Shown: one piece after another, positions 7,923 to 17,081 of the stretch
How the letters are laid out: each line of letters opens with the position of its first letter
How positions within the stretch are numbered: position 1 is the stretch's first letter
Assembly: GCF_963677155.1 (NCBI RefSeq)
Contig: NZ_OY781884.1
Span: 3,592,501-3,656,500 of the forward strand
Direction: 5' to 3'
Source of the DNA: an uncultured Draconibacterium sp.
GTDB lineage: Bacteria; Bacteroidota; Bacteroidia; Bacteroidales; Prolixibacteraceae
Length of the DNA stretch: 64,000 nucleotides
Position numbers and translations under genes: made by a program
The notes under the pieces: generated by a model
Databases searched by the model: none
Told to the model about the DNA's origin: nothing
The model's input: only the letters and a program-made list of their open reading frames with translations

Positions 7923-10900
7923 ATGAAAAAAATTGCGATTTTTTTATCGATTCTCCTTTTCATGGGTAATTTGGTGTCCTTTGCTCAAACGAAGACTATA
8001 ACCGGTACGGTTACTTCGGCTGACGATGGAACATCGATACCTGGAGTTTCGGTATCTGTAAAAGGTACTACTGTGGGTACCGTAACTAACATTGACGGAG
8101 ATTATTCGATAAAAGTCCCTGATGATGCGCAGGTACTTATCTTTTCGTTCGTTGGTATGCGTACAGCAGAAACTACTATCGACGGAACTCAAATTGATAT
8201 TGCTTTAAGTTCCGCGATGATTGGTGTTGATGAGGTTGTTGTTACAGCTCTTGGTATTTCCAGAGAAAAGAAATCATTGGGTTACTCAGTTCAGCAAGTG
8301 AAAGGTGAAGAAATTAGTACCATTAAAGGAGCTGATTTTACGTCAGCTCTTTCAGGAAAAGTTGCTGGATTGGATATAAAAACCAATACGAACTTTGGAG
8401 GTTCTACTAATGTCATTGTTCGTGGTTCTGCTTCGCTAACTGGTAGTAATCAGGCATTATTTGTGGTTGATGGTGTGCCAATTGATAATACCATTATGAA
8501 TGATAAGTACCAGAAAAAAGGTGGGCGCGGATACGATTATGGTAGTACTGCTTCAGATATTAATCCAAATGATATTGAATCAATATCGGTACTAAAAGGT
8601 GCTGCGGCTACTGCACTTTATGGTTCGCGTGCTGCTAATGGAGTTGTTTTAATATCTACAAAAAGAGGCTCTAAAGGAAAAACTTTAGGCGTTTCTTATT
8701 CCGGTAACGTTACTCTTGGATATGTAGATAAAAGTACTTTCCCTGAATACCAAAAAGAATATGGATCTGGTTATGGTCTTGATTGGTACAGTAGTTCAGA
8801 TCGACCAGGTCTTGAATACTGGGATTGGAATGAAGATGGACAAGATGATTACATTGTGCCAACATATGAAGATGCATCAATGGGAGAACCTTTCGATCCT
8901 AGCTTAAATGTTTATCAGTGGAATGCATTTTGGCCAGGATTAGATACCTATGGTCAGGCAACTCCTTGGAAAGGAGCGAAAAACGATCCGGTTGAATTCT
9001 TCGAAACTGCAATGTCAACGTCTAACTCTATTCAGGTTACTGGTGGAACCGATGACGTAACCTATCGCTTTTCTTACCAGAATTTGCAACAAAATGGTAT
9101 CATGCCAAATAGTGAACTTGATAAAAATAATTTTAGCTTTTCAGGTAGTTATGACGTAACATCAAAGCTAACAGTTACATCTTTTGCCAATTTTATTAAA
9201 ACTGAAACTAAAGGTAGGAACATTACTGGTTATTCTGGTAACATTGTTTCAGGATTCCGTCAATGGTGGCAAACCAATGTTGACATACTTGAGCAAAAAC
9301 AAGCATATGAGCAATTGGGAGTAAATGCTACCTGGAACATCAATGAACCAAGTGACCTTAGTCCGGCTTATTGGAATAATCCATATTGGCAACGTTACAG
9401 AAACTACCAAACTGATACCCGTAATCGTTTTATTGGTTATGCAAAGTTCGATTGGCAGCTTGCTGATTTTGTTTCAATTACAGGACGTGCTTCTATAGAT
9501 CACTATTCATACATAGAAGAAGAAAGACTTGCAGTTGGTTCAATTGCAGAAGCCTTTGGTATTGGCTATAATGATGTTGCCTCAGGGTATTCTGTTAAGA
9601 GAGGTGAATTCTCTGAATATAACTTCGACTTAATGGCGAACTTTGATAAAGACCTGACTGAAACTTTGAATCTGGCTGGATTAGTAGGTGTTAATATCCG
9701 TAAACAAAATACATCAGACTACTGGGCATCAACAAACGGAGGATTAGCTGTTGAAGGAATTTACTCAATTGCGAACACTGCATCACCGCTGGAATTGCCA
9801 GAAGAAAATGCTGCGGAGATTCAGGTTAATGGATACTTCGCAAATGCATCGTTGGGCTACAACAATATGCTATTCCTTGAAGGTTCTGTTCGTGTGGATC
9901 AATCTTCTACTCTTCCAGAAAGTAATCGTACTTATTTGTACCCATCAGCTTCGGCTAGCTTCATTTTTACCGACTTGGTGGAACAAGATTGGCTTAGCTT
10001 TGGTAAAGTTCGTTTAAATTATGCTGAGGTTGGAAGTGATGCTCCATTCGCCAGCTTATATAACACATACGTTCAATCATATCCTTTCAGTGGAAATGGG
10101 GTTGCTTCGAATAGTAATACAATTAATAATCCTGAGCTAAAATCGGAAAGAACAAAAAGTATGGAAGCAGGTTTAACCTTAAACTTTTTGAATAATAGAT
10201 TGGGACTTGATATGGCTGTATATGACAACAGAACTGTTGACCAGATTATGCCGGCTGCAATTTCTTATGCAACAGGTTCTAGTTTTAAATATGTAAATGC
10301 AGGAGAAGTAAGCAATAAAGGTATTGAATTAATGGTTAATGCAACCGCTGTTAAACAAGGTGGGTTTTCTTGGGATGTCGCTGTAAATTGGTCGAAAAAT
10401 AAAAATAAAGTTATCGATCTTGCCGAAGGTTTAGAGAAACTTCAATTGGCCGACTTGCAGGGGGGCGTTACCGTTAATGCACAAAAAGGTTATCCAATGG
10501 GAACAATTCATGGTACCGACTTTGTTTATTACGGTGGTATTAAAGATGATGCTCACAGAATTATTACCGATGGTTACTACGATGTCAGTGCGTCTGATCA
10601 GATTATTGGTGATGTAAACCCCGATTGGATTGGTGGTCTTAGAAATTCATTCAGTTATAAAAACCTTCAACTTAGTTTCTTAATCGATTGGAAGCATGGA
10701 GGAGATGTATTTTCGTTAGACCACTGGTATGGAGCTTCAACAGGTTTATATAAAGAAAGTGTTGGATTAAATGAATTAGGTAATCCGATTCGCAACTATG
10801 CATCTGATGGTGGTGGGGTAATACTTACAGGTGTAACTGCAGACGGAGAGCCGAATACAGTACGTTCAGATGAAATGGGAACCTATTATACTCCAATTGG

Positions 10901-11180
10901 ATCTTATTATGCCCCCAATGCCTTGTTTGTTTACGATGCCAGTTATGTCAAATTAAGAGAATTGTCGCTAACTTATAGTTTGCCGGCTTCAATTTTTGAT
11001 AACTCATTCATTCAGGATGCTTCTATTACAGTGGTTGGTTCTAACCTGTGGATTATCCACAAGAATCTACCTTATGCTGATCCGGAAACTTCTCAAGGTG
11101 CTGGAAATATTCAAGGTTGGCAAAGTGGAGTAATGCCATCAACCCGGAATATTGGTTTTACATTAAATGTTAATTTTTAA
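7923..11180 (+). CDS. SusC/RagA-family TonB-linked outer-membrane transporter
   Basis: 1085 residues. A signal peptide (about 1-22, ending FAQ) is followed by a carboxypeptidase-D-like beta domain (TITGTVTSADDGTSIPGVSVSVKG), the SusC signature region (VVVTALGISREKKSLGYSVQQV), a plug with VIVRGSASLTGSNQALFVVDGVPIDN, and a C-terminal 22-strand-type barrel ending in an aromatic residue (NVNF). SusC proteins import large nutrients through the outer membrane with TonB energy, capped by the SusD partner encoded 12 bases downstream. There is no glycoside hydrolase or regulator beside it, so the substrate cannot be inferred. No STN domain is seen, so FecI/FecR-type signalling through this protein is unlikely. 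Confidence 0.95.
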   Translation: MKKIAIFLSILLFMGNLVSFAQTKTITGTVTSADDGTSIPGVSVSVKGTTVGTVTNIDGDYSIKVPDDAQVLIFSFVGMRTAETTIDGTQIDIALSSAMIGVDEVVVTALGISREKKSLGYSVQQVKGEEISTIKGADFTSALSGKVAGLDIKTNTNFGGSTNVIVRGSASLTGSNQALFVVDGVPIDNTIMNDKYQKKGGRGYDYGSTASDINPNDIESISVLKGAAATALYGSRAANGVVLISTKRGSKGKTLGVSYSGNVTLGYVDKSTFPEYQKEYGSGYGLDWYSSSDRPGLEYWDWNEDGQDDYIVPTYEDASMGEPFDPSLNVYQWNAFWPGLDTYGQATPWKGAKNDPVEFFETAMSTSNSIQVTGGTDDVTYRFSYQNLQQNGIMPNSELDKNNFSFSGSYDVTSKLTVTSFANFIKTETKGRNITGYSGNIVSGFRQWWQTNVDILEQKQAYEQLGVNATWNINEPSDLSPAYWNNPYWQRYRNYQTDTRNRFIGYAKFDWQLADFVSITGRASIDHYSYIEEERLAVGSIAEAFGIGYNDVASGYSVKRGEFSEYNFDLMANFDKDLTETLNLAGLVGVNIRKQNTSDYWASTNGGLAVEGIYSIANTASPLELPEENAAEIQVNGYFANASLGYNNMLFLEGSVRVDQSSTLPESNRTYLYPSASASFIFTDLVEQDWLSFGKVRLNYAEVGSDAPFASLYNTYVQSYPFSGNGVASNSNTINNPELKSERTKSMEAGLTLNFLNNRLGLDMAVYDNRTVDQIMPAAISYATGSSFKYVNAGEVSNKGIELMVNATAVKQGGFSWDVAVNWSKNKNKVIDLAEGLEKLQLADLQGGVTVNAQKGYPMGTIHGTDFVYYGGIKDDAHRIITDGYYDVSASDQIIGDVNPDWIGGLRNSFSYKNLQLSFLIDWKHGGDVFSLDHWYGASTGLYKESVGLNELGNPIRNYASDGGGVILTGVTADGEPNTVRSDEMGTYYTPIGSYYAPNALFVYDASYVKLRELSLTYSLPASIFDNSFIQDASITVVGSNLWIIHKNLPYADPETSQGAGNIQGWQSGVMPSTRNIGFTLNVNF

Positions 11181-11192
11181 TACTTTTTAAAA

Positions 11193-12638
11193 ATGAGAAA
11201 TAGAAAATTATATATAGTTATACTTCTTCTGGGGTTTCTGTTTGCATGTACTGACGATTTTACAGAAATGAATATTGATAAAACCAGCCCGGAAGCGGTA
11301 AGTGCAGATGTTTTACTTACAAATGCACAAATAGAAATTATTGATCAGATATCGAGCACAAACGTTAATTATAATATCTGGAAGCTAATGGCCCAATATT
11401 GGACGGAACGTTCGTACAGAGATGAAGCGAATTATAATATTACAAGCCGAGAAATCCCGGAACAAATATTCCGAGTTTATTATGCTGCTTTATATGATCT
11501 GAAAGATGCCTACGAAATTATTGATGCTCAAACACCTGTTGCGCCAAATCTGGAATTTAAGCAAAAAACAAAGGCGAATCAGCTTGCGATTATTGATTTA
11601 ATTAATGTTTTCGTATACCAGCGTCTTGTAGATATCTTCGGAGATATTCCTTACAGTGAGGCTTTAGACAAGGATAATTATACACCAGCATACGACGATG
11701 CGCAAACAATTTATAAAGATTTAATTAACCGTGCAGAAAATGCTGTTGCAGTTCTTGATGAAGATGGAGAGAGCTTTGGTACTGCTGATTTGATTTACAG
11801 CGGAGATATACCGTCATGGATTAAGTTCGGAAAATCTTTATTGGTAAAAATGGGGATAGGAATTGCCGATGGTCCGTTGTCTGCTTTGGGGCAGTCAACT
11901 GTTGAAGCACATTACGACGGTGTTTTTGCCAATCAAACAGAGAGCGCATTTTTCCCTTACGAGAAGTCATTGCCATATGTAAATGAGCTTTATGATGATT
12001 TGGTAGCAAGTGGACGTACTGACTTTGTTATGGTTACCGGAATGGTTGAACTAATGGATTCAATCAGCGATCCAAGAATTGATAACTATTTTGATGATCT
12101 AGATGGTATAACAACTGATTATGGTGCATCAGGTGGATCGTATAGTACTAAAGTGCATTATGACGCAGCCTTGAATGAACCTGATTTTACGGGTTTCTTC
12201 CTGACTTATGATGAGGTTCAGTTTTACCTGGCCGAGGCTGCTGCTCGTGGGTGGGCCGTAGGTTCATCTGCTGAAGAGTATTACAATGCAGCTGTTACCG
12301 CTTCCATTGTTCAGTGGGGTGGAACAGTAGCCGAAGCCGATACTTATTTGGCTGCACAATCGTATTCTTCGTATGATGTATGGAAAGATGCTATTGGTAC
12401 TCAGGCTTGGTTATCCATGTATACTCGTGGATTTATTGGTTATACTTTCTGGAGAAGATTGGATTATCCTTCAGTTCTCGTTATGCCTCCAAGTCCTCCA
12501 ACAGGTGTTACGTCAATTCCGGTTCGTTTTACCTATCCTACAAATGAAAAACAGTATAATTCAGTTAATTGGTCGGCGGCATCGGAAGCTATCGGTGGCG
12601 ACGAGCTTAGTACAAAACTGTTCTGGGATATTTATTAA
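11193..12638 (+). CDS. SusD/RagB-like nutrient-binding lipoprotein
   Basis: 481 residues. Lipoprotein signal with the lipobox LFACTDD (Cys at about 19). The body resembles the SusD-like_2 subfamily: MNIDKTSPEAV near the N-terminus, the early helical repeats (YYAALYDLKDAYEIID, NQLAIIDLINVFVYQRLVDIFGDIPYSEAL) and a conserved end with WRRLDYPSV and RFTYPTNE. It would sit on the cell surface as the lid of the SusC barrel encoded just upstream. It shares the operon and ends at a strong terminator. Confidence 0.92.
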   Translation: MRNRKLYIVILLLGFLFACTDDFTEMNIDKTSPEAVSADVLLTNAQIEIIDQISSTNVNYNIWKLMAQYWTERSYRDEANYNITSREIPEQIFRVYYAALYDLKDAYEIIDAQTPVAPNLEFKQKTKANQLAIIDLINVFVYQRLVDIFGDIPYSEALDKDNYTPAYDDAQTIYKDLINRAENAVAVLDEDGESFGTADLIYSGDIPSWIKFGKSLLVKMGIGIADGPLSALGQSTVEAHYDGVFANQTESAFFPYEKSLPYVNELYDDLVASGRTDFVMVTGMVELMDSISDPRIDNYFDDLDGITTDYGASGGSYSTKVHYDAALNEPDFTGFFLTYDEVQFYLAEAAARGWAVGSSAEEYYNAAVTASIVQWGGTVAEADTYLAAQSYSSYDVWKDAIGTQAWLSMYTRGFIGYTFWRRLDYPSVLVMPPSPPTGVTSIPVRFTYPTNEKQYNSVNWSAASEAIGGDELSTKLFWDIY

Positions 12639-12690
12639 AGTAAAAAGTGAAACATATAAGAGTTGTTAGCACAAGTTAACAACTTGTAAA

Positions 12691-12728
12691 AATAAAGAAA
12701 GCTGTCCATTCGGACAGCTTTCTTTATT
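12691..12728 (+). terminator. Strong terminator of the susCD operon
   Basis: A perfect 17-bp stem (12691-12707 with 12712-12728) with an ATTC loop. The A/T-rich base of the stem supplies U residues in both directions, so it may work on both strands. Confidence 0.9.
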
Positions 12729-12989
12729 GTCAATAATGTATCCCCTAAATTTTGTGTTGCAATTAGTTGAATAGTGCCGATGGTGGGTTAGGCTTTTCTT
12801 TTTTGGCGTTTATCTGAGAACAGGCTGTTCTTTGATTAAGCTAAATATGATGCTGGTTAAAGAGATCCTTGGCATTCTTATTAACTATATTCAAAGAGTA
12901 CTTTGTAGTTATTGAAATGGGGTATGAATATCCATGGTTCCCAAAATGCCTTTTTTGTGTACTGAAAGAGATATAATGGAATAGGGTAT
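12729..12989. other. Gene-free spacer downstream of susCD
   Basis: No supported gene. Frames are interrupted on both strands. The stretch TGTATCCCCTAAATTTTG at 12737 resembles an element end but no matching partner is found. Probably plain spacer between convergent genes. Confidence 0.5.
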
Positions 12990-14255
12990 TTATGTCTTCC
13001 GTTTCTTTTTCTTCGCTGCCGGGAACAATACATTATTTAAAATCAGCCTATAACCCGGAGAGTTGGGATGCAGGCTTAGATCGGTTGGCGGGTCGCCAAT
13101 CAGATGACGGTAATCTTCCGGATCGTGGCCGCCGTAAAAGGTCCAGAATCCTTTGCCTTGCTCGCCATGTATATAACGCGCTTCGTTGGCCGGTTTGTTT
13201 TCGCCAAGTACCAGTACGTTCGATTTTAGCACCTCTTTACGATAAGCGGTTGTTTGCCCCATAAAACCTTTTATCAGGTTGCGGTGGTTTTGACAAAGCA
13301 TAGTAGGAATCGGGTCCCACTTGGCCGAAAAATCAAACAGGGTAAAGAAGTCGTTTTCGCGGGCAACATGCCGGTGGTCGGTGGCATCAATATTCGAAAA
13401 CTCATAAACATACGGGCTTTTCTCCAGCTTAAAATTCTCGAAAGCAAAGGTGTTGTGAAAATCGAGCTTTTCATCAACGTTTGCTTCCATAGGGTCTCCA
13501 TCGAACATGCTCTCGCAAATATCAACACCCACTGCTGCCAGCGAAATATCGTAGGTATCGGTAGCTGCACACATGGCAAACAGGAAACCGCCGTTTTGCA
13601 CGTATTTCTGTATCTCGCGCGTAACAAACGATTTCATTTCAGACACCTTCATAAACCCCAGCTTTTGGGCTAGCTGTTTATTAATGGTTACTTCTTCCTG
13701 GTACCACGGCATGTGCTGGTACGAGCGCCAAAATTTCCCAAACTGACCGGTAAAATCTTCGTGGTGCAAGTGCAGCCAGTCGTAATCTTTCAGCTTGCCG
13801 TTTAGTATCTCTTCGTCGTAAATTATATCGTAGTTAATTTCGGCGTAGGTTAATACCATGGTTACTGCATCGTCCCAGGGTTGTTTGTTGGGTGGCGAAT
13901 ACACCGCAATTTTCGGCGCTTTATTCATTGCCACGGCATCTTGGTTTACATCGGGCTGGGCAATTTCGTTTAAAATTCCCGAAGCCTGTGTATCGCTTAT
14001 CACCTCGAAACTAACGCCACGTATCACGCACTCATTTTCAATTTCGGGGTAATGCTGCATTAAAAAACTTCCGCCACGGTAGTTGAGCAACCATTTTACT
14101 TCGATGTTTTGTTCCAGCACCCAATAGGCAATGCCATACGATTTCAGGTGATCTTTTTGCATGTCATCCATGGGAATGAGCAATGAAACGGCTCCGGAAT
14201 GCAATGCCATAAAGAGCAATACTGGCAAGAGGGATATTTTTATGAGTGTGCGCAT
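12990..14255 (-). CDS. Secreted protein with amidotransferase-like fold, function unknown
   Basis: 421 residues with an N-terminal signal peptide (MRTLIKISLLPVLLFMALHSGAVS). Proteins of this kind in Bacteroidota often bear the product name 'asparagine synthetase B'; that is recollection, and the sequence lacks the AsnB domain structure. It has features of a class I glutamine-amidotransferase-like Rossmann fold: KIAVYSPPNKQPWDDAV near residue 115, and GGFLFAMCAATDTYD with a Cys in a nucleophile-elbow-like position. His and Asp clusters follow (HHEDFTG, YGGHDPEDYRH). The tail is very basic (KKKKRKT). It is monocistronic. An enzyme in the periplasm is plausible; the substrate is unknown. Confidence 0.72.
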   Translation of the reverse strand: MRTLIKISLLPVLLFMALHSGAVSLLIPMDDMQKDHLKSYGIAYWVLEQNIEVKWLLNYRGGSFLMQHYPEIENECVIRGVSFEVISDTQASGILNEIAQPDVNQDAVAMNKAPKIAVYSPPNKQPWDDAVTMVLTYAEINYDIIYDEEILNGKLKDYDWLHLHHEDFTGQFGKFWRSYQHMPWYQEEVTINKQLAQKLGFMKVSEMKSFVTREIQKYVQNGGFLFAMCAATDTYDISLAAVGVDICESMFDGDPMEANVDEKLDFHNTFAFENFKLEKSPYVYEFSNIDATDHRHVARENDFFTLFDFSAKWDPIPTMLCQNHRNLIKGFMGQTTAYRKEVLKSNVLVLGENKPANEARYIHGEQGKGFWTFYGGHDPEDYRHLIGDPPTDLSLHPNSPGYRLILNNVLFPAAKKKKRKT

Positions 14256-14422
14256 GTTGTTTTTGTATTATTACAGCAAAACAGGCAATTGGTTCATATT
14301 GAATTTCGAATGAAGATTATAATCAGCGCTAAATTTAAAACTCTGGCTTAACTAGTTTATTGTTTGGCTGAAATATCTGCGTTATTCAACATTTATCCTA
14401 CTTTATTTATCCTTCATCCTTT

Positions 14423-15955
14423 CTAAAACGGTGCGTCGCTGGTTGACGAGCGCTGACTGTCGAATCCACTGTTAGTAGAGATTCCTGCCGCAAGGCTGTC
14501 TTCGTCTTCATTCATCGATGAGCCAAAAGTTTGAACTTCTTGCGAAAAATCGCCCGAATCGAATTGCGGATCGAGATCGGAGAAGCGCGCCATTTCTTTC
14601 TGGAAACGTAACGGAACATCGGCAGTGGCACCGTTACGGTGTTTTGCAATAATGAGTTCCGCAATTCCCAGTAGCGAATTTCCTGATTCATCTTCGGTTA
14701 TACCAAAGTATTCCGGACGGTGAATAAAGCAAACAATATCGGCATCCTGCTCAATCGCTCCTGACTCACGAAGGTCGGACAGCTGCGGGCGTTTGCCTTC
14801 GCGTGATTCAACAGCACGGCTCAACTGCGACAGTGCAATAATTGGTACGTCCAGCTCCTTGGCAATGGCTTTTAACGATCGCGAGATCATACTTACTTCC
14901 TGCTCACGACTTCCGCGTGTGTCGGTTCCGGCTGTCATTAGCTGAAGGTAATCGACAATAATAATGTCAACATCGTGCTGCATTTTCAAACGGCGGCACT
15001 TAGCCCTGAACTCAAAAATTGAAAGGGCCGGTGTATCGTCGATAAAAATGGGGGCTTCATCAAGCGTTTTAATTCGCTGGTTTAGCTGTGCCCATTCGTA
15101 ATCTTCCAGTTTCCCGGTTTTTATTTTCTCACCACCCAATTCCGACTCTGCAGAAATTAGACGGTTAACCAACTGCAACGACGACATCTCGAGCGAAAAA
15201 ATAGCCACTCCCTGGCGGTGATCAACAGCCATATTTCGGGCCATCGATAACACAAATGCTGTTTTACCCATTGCCGGACGTGCAGCCAGAATAACCAGTG
15301 CCGAGCGTTCCCAGCCCGAAGTAATCCGGTCGACAGCAGTAAATCCAGATGGTACACCGCTTAATCCGTCGGGTTTGCTACGTGCAGCTTCAATTTGCAG
15401 CACTGCCTGATTCAGTATGGGTTTAATCGGTACGGTCTCTTTCTTTATGTTTCCTTCAGATACCTGGAACAATGCCGATTCTGAAAAATCGATCAGGTCA
15501 TCAACATCGATGGTATCGTCGTATGCTTTTGTCTGAATTTCGGAAGAAACACGAATCAACTCACGCTGCATAAATTTTTGAGCAATAATACGCGCGTGAA
15601 ATTCGATGTGGGCAGCGGAAGCAACGCGGCGGGTAAGCTGCGTAATGTAACCCGGGCCACCAACCTCGTCAAGCTGGTCGCGATCCTTTAATTCCTGTGT
15701 TACCATCAGCAGATCGACAGGTTTTTCTTTTCCTGAAAGGGTTTTAATCGCGTCGAATATTTTTCGGTGTTCCTCTTTATAAAAACTGTTTGAATCAATA
15801 GTATCGGCAACCGTAACATATGCGTCGCGCTCAAGCATTAGCGCTCCAAGTACAGCTTCCTCAACATCTACTGCCTGAGGCGGAAGTTGTCCGTATTGGG
15901 CGTTGATCTGTTCTACCGTACTTTGTTGTTGATTGGTTTTTTTTCGTTGTGCCAT
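14423..15955 (-). CDS. dnaB: Replicative DNA helicase DnaB
   Basis: 510 residues. An N-terminal DnaB domain (PPQAVDVEEAVLGALMLERDAY) and a RecA-like helicase domain with Walker A ARPAMGKT near residue 230, Walker B IIIVDYLQLM, and the DnaB motifs SLEMSSLQLVNRLI and SQLSRAVESREGKRPQLSDLRESGAIEQDAD. The tail after about residue 460 is hydrophilic and Ser-rich. The hexamer unwinds DNA at the replication fork. No intein or truncation is seen. It has its own promoter (16008-16038) and a hairpin in the 5' leader. Confidence 0.97.
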   Translation of the reverse strand: MAQRKKTNQQQSTVEQINAQYGQLPPQAVDVEEAVLGALMLERDAYVTVADTIDSNSFYKEEHRKIFDAIKTLSGKEKPVDLLMVTQELKDRDQLDEVGGPGYITQLTRRVASAAHIEFHARIIAQKFMQRELIRVSSEIQTKAYDDTIDVDDLIDFSESALFQVSEGNIKKETVPIKPILNQAVLQIEAARSKPDGLSGVPSGFTAVDRITSGWERSALVILAARPAMGKTAFVLSMARNMAVDHRQGVAIFSLEMSSLQLVNRLISAESELGGEKIKTGKLEDYEWAQLNQRIKTLDEAPIFIDDTPALSIFEFRAKCRRLKMQHDVDIIIVDYLQLMTAGTDTRGSREQEVSMISRSLKAIAKELDVPIIALSQLSRAVESREGKRPQLSDLRESGAIEQDADIVCFIHRPEYFGITEDESGNSLLGIAELIIAKHRNGATADVPLRFQKEMARFSDLDPQFDSGDFSQEVQTFGSSMNEDEDSLAAGISTNSGFDSQRSSTSDAPF

Positions 15956-15980
15956 GTTGTTTCTGTGTGCATAAAAATTT

Positions 15981-16006
15981 TACCGCGCCATACTGTATTC
16001 GCGGTA
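15981..16006 (-). promoter_or_regulatory. Hairpin at the start of the dnaB transcript
   Basis: TACCGCG (15981-15987) and CGCGGTA (16000-16006) form a perfect 7-bp stem with a 12-base loop, directly after the -7 element on the minus strand. It would form the 5' end of the dnaB mRNA or mark an operator at the start point. Confidence 0.45.
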
Positions 16007-16007
16007 T

Positions 16008-16038
16008 CAAAAATAGAAATTTACCTTGCCTGATACAA
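16008..16038 (-). promoter_or_regulatory. dnaB promoter
   Basis: On the minus strand TTG (16036-16038) is followed by 20 bases and TATTTTTG (16008-16015), matching the Bacteroidota consensus TTG-N17-23-TAnnTTTG. The leader before the ATG is about 50 bases. Confidence 0.65.
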
Positions 16039-16091
16039 GATATTAAGCGCTCTATTATCAACCAGCGCTATTCACAATTGTTGATAGTTTT

Positions 16092-17081
16092 CTACCCTAA
16101 TTTTTTCTCAATGATTTGAGTAATAATACTTTTTAGCGTACTTCCCATTGCTTCAATTTGTTGAGGGATAAAGCTGGTAGCTGTCATTCCTGGCGTAGTA
16201 TTTACCTCAAGAAAATAGAATTCTTCACCCTGTAAAATGAAGTCGATTCGTACGATTCCTGAGCATTCGCACAAGTCGTAGATTTTGGAAGTCAGCTTTT
16301 GGCATTTTTTGAAAAGTGCTTCGGGTAACCTTGCCGGTGTAATTTCCTGCGTAGCTCCCGGGGTGTACTTGGCCTCGTAATCGAAAAATTCATTTTGCGG
16401 AATTACTTCAGTAATCGGGAAAACCACTTTTTCATCATTCAGGCGAACGGCACCGCAGGTAAACTCGTGTCCGTCGATAAATTGTTCAACCAGCGCTTCT
16501 TCGCTTTCTTTCCATGCCTTTTCAATGGCAGATTTTACTTCGCTGGTTTCTTTTACTTTGGTAATTCCAAAGCTTGAACCGCCGGCATTTGGTTTTACGA
16601 AAATGGGTAATCCTAAATCTTTAACAATCGCTTCGGCATCAATTGCTTCGCCTTTTGTGTATTTTTTCGAGATTGCCATTTTTATGCCGTGCGAGCGCAG
16701 GTAATTGTTGCAAAACCACTTGTTGAAAGTAAGTGACGACGAGTGGACGTTGCAGGTAGAGTAGGGAACATTCAGCAGTTCGAAATAAGCTTGTAAAATC
16801 CCGTCTTCGCCCGGTGTTCCGTGAATTGTGATGTAGGCAAAATCAAATTTTATTTTGTCGTTGTTTACGGTAAAACTAAAATCTGATTTATCGATGTCGG
16901 CAATTTTCTCTTCGTTCTGAAAAACTTCCCAGTTTAGTCCTTGCATTTGTACTAACCAGGGGGAAAATTTTTCGCTATCGACAGCTTTTAAAACATTGGC
17001 TCCGCTTTTTACCGAAACCACAAATTCCGATGAATCGCCTCCGGCAATTACTGCTATATTGGGTTTGTTGTTGTTACTCAT
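16092..17081 (-). CDS. ddl: D-alanine--D-alanine ligase
   Basis: 329 residues of the ATP-grasp family, joining two D-Ala with ATP for the peptidoglycan stem. Visible: NIAVIAGGDSSEFVVSVKSG at the N-terminus (family GG.S.E..VS..SG), GLPIFVKPNAGGSSFGITKV in the ATP-grasp domain, VRIDFILQGEEFYFLEVNTTPGMT with the Mg-binding Glu/Asn. It overlaps the rluD gene by 8 bases, so it is translationally coupled as the third gene of a leftward operon. Together with murF-alr and murA in the window it covers D-Ala metabolism. Confidence 0.95.
   Translation of the reverse strand: MSNNNKPNIAVIAGGDSSEFVVSVKSGANVLKAVDSEKFSPWLVQMQGLNWEVFQNEEKIADIDKSDFSFTVNNDKIKFDFAYITIHGTPGEDGILQAYFELLNVPYSTCNVHSSSLTFNKWFCNNYLRSHGIKMAISKKYTKGEAIDAEAIVKDLGLPIFVKPNAGGSSFGITKVKETSEVKSAIEKAWKESEEALVEQFIDGHEFTCGAVRLNDEKVVFPITEVIPQNEFFDYEAKYTPGATQEITPARLPEALFKKCQKLTSKIYDLCECSGIVRIDFILQGEEFYFLEVNTTPGMTATSFIPQQIEAMGSTLKSIITQIIEKKLG

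Noticed and set aside
7923-12638. A polysaccharide utilisation locus
   Set aside because: Only the SusC/SusD pair is present; no glycoside hydrolase, lyase or hybrid regulator lies beside it, so a carbohydrate substrate is not supported.
12737-12989. Possible insertion-sequence remnant beginning TGTATCCCCTAAATTTTG
   Set aside because: No matching inverted end, no transposase reading frame and no direct repeats were found; only a slight resemblance to element ends.
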